This document shows, piece after piece, positions 11,481 through 20,458 of a stretch of 33,351 nt of DNA. Made by a program: the position numbers and the translations under genes. The notes beneath the pieces were generated by a model. That model ran no database searches. It worked only from the letters and a program-made list of their open reading frames with translations, and was not told the DNA's origin. Source of the stretch: Dicyema japonicum (lineage: Eukaryota > Dicyemida > Rhombozoa > Dicyemidae); NCBI GenBank assembly GCA_011109175.1, contig RDEW01000103.1, positions 51,890-85,240 on the forward strand. The letters run 5' to 3'. The number at the start of each line of letters is the position of its first letter. Position 1 is the stretch's first letter.

Positions 11481-11519
11481 TAACATTTTCATTATACTAC
11501 CATCTCTTGCTAAACTGCA

Positions 11520-12089
11520 GAGTCATAGTGTAATGGGCCACCGATCAGTGTAATGGGCCAGTCATAGTATTTAGATTATACTTGATTTCCAGAGGAGTTG
11601 GTGATATTGTTTTAATATACTTTTTCTAAATAGCTTTCTCCTATTTGATCAAAAAAATTAATGATGCACACATATCAATGAAATTAAATTTCATGTGATT
11701 TTTATTTCAAAAAAAATTCCTGATTCTTTTTGAGACTGAGTCAAATCCTTAAGGATATTGATAAAACAGATCACAGTTTTTAAATTTAGAAAATGGCAAA
11801 GCAGATGAACTGAGTCAGAAAGGGGAGGTGAGTAGATGTTGACTGACTTTTTAAAAATCATTTTAGCAATGAAAAAGGGTAAACAACCTTTTTCGCAAAC
11901 ATGATGGCAGCAACTTTTTTCTCGACCAAATTCCTTTTTCATCTTTAATAGTATAGGGTTATGATTTCTTAATGAGTATTAAATGATTGAAGAGGAGAAG
12001 CGACAGGGTGTGATATCAGGTGGTTTCAGGCTTTTTATGTATATTATTATATACCTCGAAAAATAGGGTACCAAGAAGTTAAAACATCT
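11520..12089. other. No recognisable gene; short direct repeat
   Basis: Near 11527-11562 the 13-mer GTGTAATGGGCCA occurs twice in quick succession, flanked by AGTCATAG on both sides. The remainder is AT-rich without a supported frame. Confidence 0.5.
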
Positions 12090-12600
12090 AATTAAGTGAT
12101 CCCAGAGACATCAACAGGATCGAGAGGTTTTTATGTGCCCTTCTGCAGTAGCCATAGCATCTCTAAATCCACGAAGCTTTTTTTCATTAGAATTTGGAGA
12201 GCTGTTGATTTATTCCTCAATTTACGTATTTTGGAGGCTTCTAACGATTGGATTCGAGCACCAGAGAGTGATGAAACTGGATTATTGAGGGAATAGTTGG
12301 CAGAGAAATTAGCTCTTAAAGGATTAATCGTGCAGAGGTTTGAAGTTGAAATTCTGTTAGGCCAGGAAACAAAAGCATATTCTAGCGTCGGCTTTAAGAG
12401 CTGATTATATAAGACGGCAACGTATTCTTGTGAAGGCTGAGTCCTGGGTTTAAAAATGATTTAATGATGTCGAGTTTCCGGAGGTCCTTTGCCGGAACGT
12501 TCGTCACGGAAAAAGAAAGCAAGTAATACTAGGTCACTCGCAGTATTCTTGGATGTTTTTAAGTGGAATGATATCTCCATAGAGGCCTATTTATAACGAA
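12090..12600 (-). mobile_element. LINE 3' fragment (RT C-terminus)
   Basis: The minus strand reads, in a broken frame, Y-N-Q-L-L-K-P-T-L-E-Y-A-F-V-S-W near 12360-12410, the conserved block downstream of the RT core (LVRP.LEYA..VW). Further on, near 12110, it ends K-T-S-R-S-C-stop. A 22-bp piece at 12111-12132 is shared with 17365-17386, where another minus-strand copy ends the same way. This suggests both are 3' ends of one LINE family. The RT catalytic core is absent. Confidence 0.5.
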
Positions 12601-12684
12601 TCCTTTTGTCTCCGGTCGGTGGTAAAAATGTTATATGAATATTTTTCATGGAAGTCTGTTCAAAACAGGCAAGCACTCAGGTCG

Positions 12685-12905
12685 TTAATGTTTGACTGAA
12701 TTACAGATTTTTCCATATCCAAATATCTGTTTCTGCTTGCAATAATTGTATTGAAAATCGTTAGTGTTTCCGCCTACGACATAAGTGGAAGTATTACATT
12801 CGTAGCAAAACAGATCAAAAAATCCCTTTAGCTCTAAGGAGGTATTTCCGTATTTGAGGTATTTTAGGGTCAAATTATCAATATAATTTATAGGAAAGAT
12901 GTCGG
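12685..12905 (-). CDS. Unidentified open frame downstream of CDC27
   Basis: An open minus-strand stretch of about 70 codons without recognisable homology. It contains scattered cysteines (F-C-Y-E-C-N and a later C-K-Q-K-Q). No start codon or splice context supports it as a host gene. It adjoins LINE debris on its 3' side, so it may be part of that element. It is listed because it is the only open frame between the LINE fragment and CDC27. Confidence 0.2.
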
Positions 12906-12965
12906 AGAGAAATCAAAGTGAGAGGAAAATAAATTATTAAAGACACAAAAAGAATATTAATAAGA

Positions 12966-15241
12966 TCACAATGTCATAAATGCATCATTTCTATTTCTGG
13001 GATCTAATTTATATGCCTTGCACTTTGTATAAACAGCTAAAGAAGATTCCCCCAAATGATCATATATCTAATATTACAAACCAACAACTTCAGACAAAAG
13101 AGAGACAATCATCCACTCATCTGGCATTTCTTTTACTAAATTTTCCAAGATTAATCGAGCTTCCTACATTTATTATCCTATAAACTTGTAAATTTCCCCG
13201 TTTTTCCAGAGTTACAGCCTTATAGAACCTACATAGAGGATTGGTAGGGTACAACTGAATAGCAATGTTCAAGTAAGCCATGGAAAGGTCATTTTGTCCC
13301 AAAGCAGATGCCATCTAAGTAAATTATAATAATACCACACTAGACTGACACAAGAGAGCAGAATGATTAGGATTAATAGAGAGAGCCCGTTTGACATAAC
13401 TGTCAGCTGAAGAACAATTTCCGTTTTTATAGTTGACAACAGAGAGTCCATACCTGCATTATCACAAAAACAACCAAGAATTATAATGTTGAGTGTCCAA
13501 TCTCACAGCAGTGTTGAAACAACTGGTGGCCTTCAACAAATCCCCACTATAAATATACTCATGCCCTAATAAGGAATATCCATAACAGAATCGAGGATCA
13601 ATCTTTAATCAAACAATCTGCCACCTGAATAGCCCTACTGAAGAACTGAATAGCTGCTTGGTGATCATTCTGCAGACTGAAAGCATTCCCAGCAGCACAC
13701 CATGACTATACTCATCCCAAGTAACTACCTGTGGCAGTCGTGTACTGAAGGCGAGCATTTCACGTGCCAGTCCTGACAGATCTGTCTGTTTGTGTTGATG
13801 CCAGAGTGCTGTACTGTAAAATTCCATCCCCTCAGCCCTATAAGGGGCCAATCTGTGAGCACGTGCAAAGGCAGAACATGACTAAAATAAGTATCCCCCA
13901 ACCTTAGAATAAGCCCCAATATCAAAAAATCCTTTCCCAATTGCCGATTGAATAAAGAAAGTATTGTAAAATAATTCAGACAACTCCCTGAGAGTATCTT
14001 CAGCCTTCATGGGCTCAAACAAATACAGAGACTTGAATCCCCGAGTAAGTTTGTCCAGTAGTTGAGATATGAATTCTTATTATTAACAAAAACCACCAAA
14101 TTCACTATTTTCATTACTCTCTGGCTGTATTTTAATTTCCTCACCTTCATTAACAGAGACGACAGAGCTTTTGATAATTTTAGACTTTGTCTTCCTCAAA
14201 ATAGTAGAGGTTTTGTGCCTGATAGTGTTATCGTCCCTAGAATTTTCCTAAATTATTACAACAAAACTCACTTTATATGATGATGACCCTGCAGATTTGA
14301 CAGCACGGGATGTTGGAGTACTAAACTGAGTCCTCTTGGTTACCTTTCCATTGGTGTTTTTATTTTAGAGTGAGGAACCAGAGTGTTCCCTCTTAATGGA
14401 GACAACATATTGTGTTTGGCAAGGAGGGATGACCTCTGGGATCGTCAAAGTAATATTATACAAATTTGCTGGTAGTCAGTTGTTTGGGAGCTGTCTCTCT
14501 GTTCCTGGGGAGACTAGAGAATTCCAGAGAATTCTCTCCAACAGTGAGGGATTGTCTTTTTCCAAACAAATCCTGATTTAAGTAAAAGATCAAACCTTAG
14601 GGAGTGTTTCCCTTAAGTTCTCAGAAGAAAAGAGATCTCCTGGAAGTTCAGTCTCTCTTATTTGACAGAGAATCTCATAGGACTCCCATAGGTAAGGATT
14701 AAGTCGCAAACTATTCTTGAGGAACCTCTGAGCAAGGATCATTCTGTCAGTATGACTGTCAATATGATAAATCAGATAAACCGGTATATTTTTCCAAGGA
14801 TTTGGTAGACGTAAGGAAGAAGGTCACCAAAATGTGAGGAGGCAACGCTGTCTGGTTCTGAGTGATTGAATTTGAGGGAGGGACAACTCTGAGTGAGAGC
14901 ATTCTCGGCTTCATTAAATCTTTGTGAGTAATGAAATACTACTTTTGTAGTTCTAGACAACATTTTGCTAGTAAATAGCGAGAAGAAGGATAATCAGGAC
15001 CCACATGCTTTAGAAATTCGTACATAATTTCCCGCTTATTTTGGTTGAGTAAACAAATGACAAAGAGATACATGTTCTCGTCGTTAGGATTTGTTTCTTA
15101 ATATTATATTACTATCTCTGTATGCCATATCTGCCAGGAATGAGGCGTCTTGAATATCCTGAGAGATGTAGGAATGCCAGGCTGCGTTCTATCGGGAATA
15201 ATAATTAAATAAACTGTCAAATGGGTTCCACACTTCAGCAT
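12966..15241 (-). CDS. CDC27: CDC27/APC3, TPR subunit of the anaphase-promoting complex
   Basis: CDC27 is a TPR scaffold of the APC/C ubiquitin ligase. It binds the C-terminal IR tails of CDC20/CDH1 and APC10 to drive mitotic exit. The gene is complete: ATG at 15241-15239, TGA at 12968-12966, 17 exons, 638 aa without stops. Residues 1-150 hold N-terminal TPRs (S-R-Y-L-L-A-K-C-C-L-E-L; L-R-L-N-P-Y-L-W). A low-complexity linker follows, with K-E-N-S and R-K-T-K-S-K as in the human protein. The C-terminal half is a tandem TPR array (E-G-M-E-F-Y-S-T-A-L-W-H; W-C-A-A-G-N-A-F-S-L-Q; G-Y-S-L-L-G-H-E-Y; S-W-Y-G-L; N-P-L-C-R-F-Y-K-A). Introns are at 15189-15214, 15097-15112 (16 nt, doubtful), 14920-14942, 14756-14781, 14573-14595, 14436-14461, 14321-14343, 14248-14271, 14076-14096, 13882-13902, 13706-13728, 13603-13624, 13454-13474, 13315-13335, 13164-13185 and 13068-13088. 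The human protein is about 825 aa; here the linker is short. The start lies 14 bases from the gap. Confidence 0.96.
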
Positions 15242-15254
15242 TAAGTTTTTTTTT

Positions 15255-15934
15255 NNNNNNNNNNNNNNNNNNNNNNNNNNNNNNNNNNNNNNNNNNNNNN
15301 NNNNNNNNNNNNNNNNNNNNNNNNNNNNNNNNNNNNNNNNNNNNNNNNNNNNNNNNNNNNNNNNNNNNNNNNNNNNNNNNNNNNNNNNNNNNNNNNNNNN
15401 NNNNNNNNNNNNNNNNNNNNNNNNNNNNNNNNNNNNNNNNNNNNNNNNNNNNNNNNNNNNNNNNNNNNNNNNNNNNNNNNNNNNNNNNNNNNNNNNNNNN
15501 NNNNNNNNNNNNNNNNNNNNNNNNNNNNNNNNNNNNNNNNNNNNNNNNNNNNNNNNNNNNNNNNNNNNNNNNNNNNNNNNNNNNNNNNNNNNNNNNNNNN
15601 NNNNNNNNNNNNNNNNNNNNNNNNNNNNNNNNNNNNNNNNNNNNNNNNNNNNNNNNNNNNNNNNNNNNNNNNNNNNNNNNNNNNNNNNNNNNNNNNNNNN
15701 NNNNNNNNNNNNNNNNNNNNNNNNNNNNNNNNNNNNNNNNNNNNNNNNNNNNNNNNNNNNNNNNNNNNNNNNNNNNNNNNNNNNNNNNNNNNNNNNNNNN
15801 NNNNNNNNNNNNNNNNNNNNNNNNNNNNNNNNNNNNNNNNNNNNNNNNNNNNNNNNNNNNNNNNNNNNNNNNNNNNNNNNNNNNNNNNNNNNNNNNNNNN
15901 NNNNNNNNNNNNNNNNNNNNNNNNNNNNNNNNNN
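15255..15934. other. Assembly gap (N)
   Basis: A run of 680 undetermined bases immediately upstream of the CDC27 start. Its promoter and the 5' end of the LINE C fragment beyond are therefore not visible. The true gap size is unknown. Confidence 0.99.
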
Positions 15935-16540
15935 GGAATTTACTTCACTGCATGAATGTACCTATTCCGAAATGCTTAGGATTGTAAAAAGAGAGTACGT
16001 CCATGGAAACTGGTTTTTTATTGAAATTACATACTTGATCCCAAAATATGAAGCGCCACAGTCGCCAAAGGACCTACGCCCTATTACATGCATGTCATCA
16101 CTCTATTTACTTATGACAAATTGTATCAATGCCAAGTTAGTGGATTATGTGGAAGCGTTTGCCCTTATTTCTGAAAACCAAATAAGAACAAGGAAGAGAT
16201 GTCAGGGTGCTAAAGAATATGCACGAGTCAAAAATTACTTAATAAAGTAAATGGAGGTGGATTGATGTCAAAAAAGCATTTGACTAGGTTGACCACAACT
16301 TTTTAATGAAAGTCCATGAAAAATCCGGAATCCCCTAATAAACCATTAAAGTTGTGAGATTACTATTATGCATTAGAGAGTGAAAATAATGTTGAATAAT
16401 TCAAAATATTCGTGATATTCAGATTGAAAGGAGAATTTTGTAGGGGGATAGTCTATCCCACATGTTATTTGTCTTAGTGCTTGATCCACTTAGCCATTTA
16501 TTGACATAAAGGTAACCTTACATCACCAAAAATCATATGA
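15935..16540 (+). mobile_element. LINE C reverse transcriptase fragment
   Basis: The plus strand reads L-I-P-K-Y-E-A-P-Q-S-P-K-D-L-R-P-I-T-C, then S-E-N-Q-I and R-C-Q-G-A-K-E-Y-A. After a stop it continues W-I-D-V-K-K-A-F-D (motif A; the next codon is a stop) near 16260. This is the RT fingers-palm region of a LINE distinct from A and B, whose RPITC block is characteristic. The frame is interrupted and ends before motif C. The 5' end is lost in the assembly gap. Confidence 0.65.
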
Positions 16541-16559
16541 TAACATAACACACTCATCA

Positions 16560-17181
16560 TCATTGAGCACAAAAATCGAGATGGAACCATATCTTTTTTG
16601 AAAGGAAATAGATCCACTGCTGAAGTTTGGAAAATTACTCGAGACGTCTCATGAGAGGATGGAAGATCATCTGAGGTGGATCACAGGCAAAAGGATTTAA
16701 ATAACCTCATAAAGTATTACCTGAAAATATAAGAAGTCGGGTGTACCTCTTTATATTTCAGTAAACCGAAAAAAACCTGATTTGATTTACTTTACTGAAA
16801 ACGACGTGAGAAATGTATTGAAAGTCATTAAAACAGCCTATTCTAACGGACCGGATAAGATCCCAGTGATCCTCCTACAAAATCTTGGGGATTATAAAAT
16901 CGCTACATTAAAAACAAAAATTTTATTCCAGCCTTATGGAGCTTACCCACCTACGTCCAATGTTGAAATCCGGAAAAATGAATAAACATCCGGCTTCATA
17001 CAGGCCGATGGCGTTATTGTGTTCGTTTTTGAAAATCCTGGAAAAACTAGTACTTGCAAAAATTTTCTCCCGGACATGCCATTTAAACGTGGTTTTAAAG
17101 AGATGTCTACTTCGGCCATTTTCCTGGATTGACTGACTTTATAGGATATTGTTTTTCGCAGATACCGCAATACATCAAGAC
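16560..17181 (+). mobile_element. LINE A copy, 5' portion (interrupted by hAT)
   Basis: The plus strand reads N-R-S-T-A-E-V-W-K and Q-K-D-L-N-N-L-I-K-Y-Y, then G-P-D-K-I-P-V-I-L-L-Q-N-L-G and later A-S-Y-R-P-M-A-L-L-C. These correspond one-for-one with the minus-strand LINE A copy at 26674-27336 (N-R-S-T-S-E-V-W-K; Q-K-D-L-N-A-L-I-K-Y-Y; P-D-G-I-P-I-I-F-L-K-N-L-G). The RT is cut at 17181 by a hAT transposon and resumes at 19401. Confidence 0.75.
17174..17181. repeat. hAT target-site duplication, left copy
   Basis: The 8-mer ATCAAGAC directly precedes the left terminal inverted repeat and recurs directly after the right one at 19401-19408. Eight bases is the characteristic target duplication length of hAT transposons. 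Confidence 0.92.
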
Positions 17182-17283
17182 CAGGGGTGTCAAACATGCG
17201 GCCCTCGGAAAGTGTAGGTGCGGCCCGAGAGCCTCATGCGCAACAGTAATGTTTAGTGGAGTTCGTTAAATGCAACAGTACCG

Positions 17284-17560
17284 TGCAGCCCGATTTATTT
17301 ATTTAATAACTCCGAAAAGGGAACACCAAGAAAGAAGGAGTAAACCAACAAATTAAGGTACGCCTCAACAGGATCGAGAGGTTTTTCCTGTGTTCCTCCA
17401 GAGTACCCACGGCTTTCAGTGAAGTTTTTAGTCTCGTGGCGTCATGTGGTTCACCTTTTGTGGTAGAGCTCAGTGTAATAATACACCAAAAAGAACCATT
17501 TGCTCTTCCCCATCCAGACTCTTTATGCCTGGATGGTATACCTCAACTAGCAGCTCGATT
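17284..17560 (-). mobile_element. Possible LINE 3' end inside the hAT element
   Basis: Between the left hAT end and the transposase lies a stretch whose minus strand ends T-G-K-T-S-R-S-C-stop. It shares the 22-mer at 17365-17386 with the LINE fragment at 12111-12132. No target duplication could be defined. It may instead be part of the original hAT 5' region. Confidence 0.3.
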
Positions 17561-17766
17561 TGATGGCTATAAAACAAAATATTTTAATTTTAATTATAAA
17601 ATATTTAATTAATTTTAATGATTTCTTTAACCAGAAACATAGTTGCCAAACATATCAAAGAAATGTCTTCGCATTTGAAACACCAATTAAAGTCTGAATT
17701 GTTTAAATTTGAATATTTTTTAACTGCGATCTATGAAGCGGTCGACGTTATTGGAATTGCACAATT

Positions 17767-18087
17767 TTTTAATAGTCATTTCACGAGAGCCATAGTATTT
17801 ATGGCTCCGCATAGGCAGGACACACACTTTATTTACGTAAAGACCAGTTAATTTTAACAAATCGTAGAACCAAGGATTGATTTTCACTTCTTTTTTCTTT
17901 TTCTTGTGTGTGGGTCCTTTCTATAGATAATCCAGTTCCGCAGTAAGTATTTACTGATGACGGCGTCACTCGTCAAACCCTTTTGGCATCGTAGATGCGT
18001 GGAACCTTCCACCAGGTGAACAGCAGCAAGAATCGAACCCGTAACCTAATCACTTTAGCCCGACACCTAACCACTATGCCACCCGGC
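17767..18087 (-). mobile_element. tRNA-derived SINE inserted in the hAT transposase
   Basis: On the minus strand the head (18087 downward) is tRNA-like. Box A is at 18081-18071 (TGGCATAGTGG) and box B at 18039-18030 (GGTTCGATTC), the spacing of an internal RNA polymerase III promoter. The acceptor and anticodon stems do not pair properly, so it is not a tRNA gene. A unique body of about 230 bases follows and ends in a short A-run (T-run on the plus strand at 17767). The 10-mer TTGCACAATT occurs on both sides (17757-17766 and 18088-18097) as the target duplication. Removing one copy plus the SINE rejoins the hAT transposase frame (G-I-A-Q-L-A-I-F-F-R). No second copy is visible in the window. 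Confidence 0.85.
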
Positions 18088-19400
18088 TTGCACAATTAGC
18101 AATCTTTTTTAGAGCTTATGATTCAGATTTTAATATTTATGAAGAATTTCTCGAACTTGTACTACAAGTAAAGATATCTTTGTTAAACTGCTACAAATTC
18201 TCATTGACTATGGATTTGATTTAAATAAGCTTGTATGTTTGTGCTTCGAATATGGCTGGACCACATGCTGGAGTTGCTGCTAAATTGCGAGCTGAAATAG
18301 AAAAGTTAAATCCTGGGTCATCAATTGCGCATTTTCATTGTATCAACAGCAAAATTTGTGCTCAAAAATTTTAAAAATGGAAAATACAATTAGTTTGATC
18401 AAGAAAACAATTAACTATAAGTCATGCCCTCAACCACCGCCAATTCAGTAAATTGCTGGTAGATATGAATAACCAGTTCAGCGACCTTCTTTTTATACTA
18501 CAGTACGTTGGTTATCTCTTCACAAAGTTGTTAAGATTTTATTTATGGAAATGAAATGCCAAAACACAGACGAGATGAAAAGTGAATCTTGGATCCAAGA
18601 TTTGGTCTTTGCAGTTGATATTACCGCACATATGAACAACCTTAATTTGGAATTGCAAGGCAAAAACAAGCTCATAAGTCAGTTGTCAGATGATATCAAG
18701 TGTTTTATTTCGAAAATAAAATTATGGAAGTCTTAGCTATTAAATGAAGATTTAGTTCATTTTTCTACTTGTAAAGAACTGAGGAGTATTGTTGGTGCAC
18801 ATACTGTAATGAATTTTTCCAAGTATGAAACTGGATTTTTTGTTATAAGAATTTCATAAAGATTTAATGATTTCTCGTCTTTTGAACAAGAATTTTCATT
18901 ATTCACAACACCATTTGCTTTTAATACTTTCAATGCAGATAAAAGTTTACAAATGGAATTGTTGGAGTTCCAATCAGATTCTATTCTAAAGGCTAAATAT
19001 TTGGAAGTTGGAATACCTGGATTCCTGTCACATCTTCCTTAAAAATTTAAAAACTTTAAAAATTTTGCTACGAAAATAATTGCTATGTTTGACATATGTG
19101 TGTAATAACTTTTTACATTTATGAAAATAACAAAAACTGTTCAAAGAACAAGACTCACTGATGAAAATTTATCGGCTTTAATAAAGTCGGGACTACACGA
19201 ATAATTAAGCCCGACATATCAAAAATTGTATCCGAAAAAAATGTCAATCATTTGGAAGTTGCTCTAAGCACGATTAGAAGATGGTTATTACATATTTAGT
19301 TTTCCCTTATTTTTGGTTTTTAATTAAAATAAATAATCTTTCCTTGATGAAAAATTATTATAAATGCGGCCCTCAAAGCTAAATGAGTTTGACACCTCTG

Positions 19401-20320
19401 ATCAAGACTGTACTTTGCTCCATTGACGTCCACAAAGCTTTTGACTCTGTCAAGGAAATTCTTATTTGGAAAATTTACATAACAAAGATCCCTGGAAAGC
19501 TTAAACTTTGGTTAACTTCCATAGCCGTCGGATGGGACGCGTCTGCATTAGACAGCCAAGATGTATTTCTCGACTTCTTCCTAATGATGTTTCATCAATG
19601 ATCCCCTTGGTCTCCATTACTATTCAATCTATTCACGGCTGATCTCCTCACACCTGACGTCGAAAATGATATTCTTCTGACTTATGCCGACGACATTGTC
19701 ATTGCGTCACGTGATCGAGACGTCCAGATAGCTATTTCGATATTGCAACAAAATATGTACCATCTTAACGAATGGTTATTGAAGAATCGCCTGTCAACTA
19801 GCACTGAGAAGTCCGTCACAACTCTCTTTACATCAGACAAGAGTCTGGAAAGACGGAAGATCGATTTGAAAACTAGCAATGGTGTTCAGAAAATCCCATG
19901 CATGGGTGACTTTGACATGCACATGTCATTCTCCACTTGTGTTGAAAATGTAATTACAAAATGTTAAAAAACTAATGTTTTGAAATGTCTATCTAGATTA
20001 TGGAAGATAGTCATAATCTGAATACTATCTACAACCAATTCACTGAGCCTTGCATTTCTTATGATGTGGCAACATTGGTCCATTCATTTCTTGGACAAAT
20101 ATGTTCGAGATCGAAGCTAGCCGAAAAAGAGTCTCCAAAATTACGGAACGAAGGACTTCTGAAAAGTCCCAGCCTCCAATGCCTCTAGAATTCATGAAAG
20201 GCATGAACAGTGGAACTTGCCGTTCTGACTACGATGATCCAGTCATTCGGTCGATAAGTGCTTGTGTGGGGTCAAGGGAGGGGCAAGTTGAGGTCTGGGA
20301 TCACGTGATTAGTTAGTTTG
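19401..20320 (+). mobile_element. LINE A copy, 3' portion (after hAT)
   Basis: The RT continues after the hAT target duplication. It shows motif A S-I-D-V-H-K-A-F-D-S-V (19418-19450), a degraded motif B ending S-P-L-L-F-N-L-F, and motif C T-Y-A-D-D-I-V-I-A-S near 19683. The thumb region reads L-N-E-W-L-L-K-N-R-L. A broken C-terminal stretch runs to about 20313. The catalytic aspartates are present but stops and frameshifts interrupt the protein. The family is used for cross-reference only. Overall style suggests a Jockey/CR1-like clade, which is not proven. Confidence 0.75.
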
Positions 20321-20458
20321 TGTAGCCGTGGTGTTATTATTGAAAGGATTGAACGTCTAACAATAACAAAAATATTGTTCACTAAATAATGATTTTGAGT
20401 GTCAACCATCCTGAATAATATAAAAATAGGAAAAAACAAATTTATAATAGAATTTATC

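Larger units (their letters stand above)
17182..19400 (+). mobile_element. hAT DNA transposon with terminal inverted repeats and decayed transposase
   Basis: The element is 2219 bp. Its ends are near-perfect 14-bp inverted repeats (CAGGGGTGTCAAAC at 17182; the complement of CAGAGGTGTCAAAC at 19387-19400). An ATCAAGAC 8-bp duplication flanks it. Inside, a broken plus-strand frame resembles hAT transposases of the ZBED5/SCAND3/GTF2IRD2-like group. It reads I-V-A-K-H-I-K-E-M near 17625, A-I-F-F-R-A-Y-D-S-D-F near 18100, A-G-P-H-A-G-V-A-A-K-L-R and V-R-W-L-S-L-H-K-V near 18500, then D-I-T-A-H-M-N-N-L-N-L-E-L-Q-G-K-N near 18615, ending R-T-R-L-T-D-E-N-L near 19145. Several stops make it inactive. 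A SINE is inserted at 17767-18087, and 17284-17560 looks foreign too. Both ends also carry ATGCGGCCCTC just inside the repeats. Confidence 0.93.

Noticed and set aside
13117-15000. Several small minus-strand frames as separate genes
   Set aside because: They are exons, or out-of-frame readings, of the single spliced CDC27 gene.
18010-18087. A tRNA gene on the minus strand (box A and box B present)
   Set aside because: The acceptor and anticodon stems do not pair, a non-tRNA body and A-tail follow, and the whole 321-bp unit has its own 10-bp target duplication, so it is a SINE.
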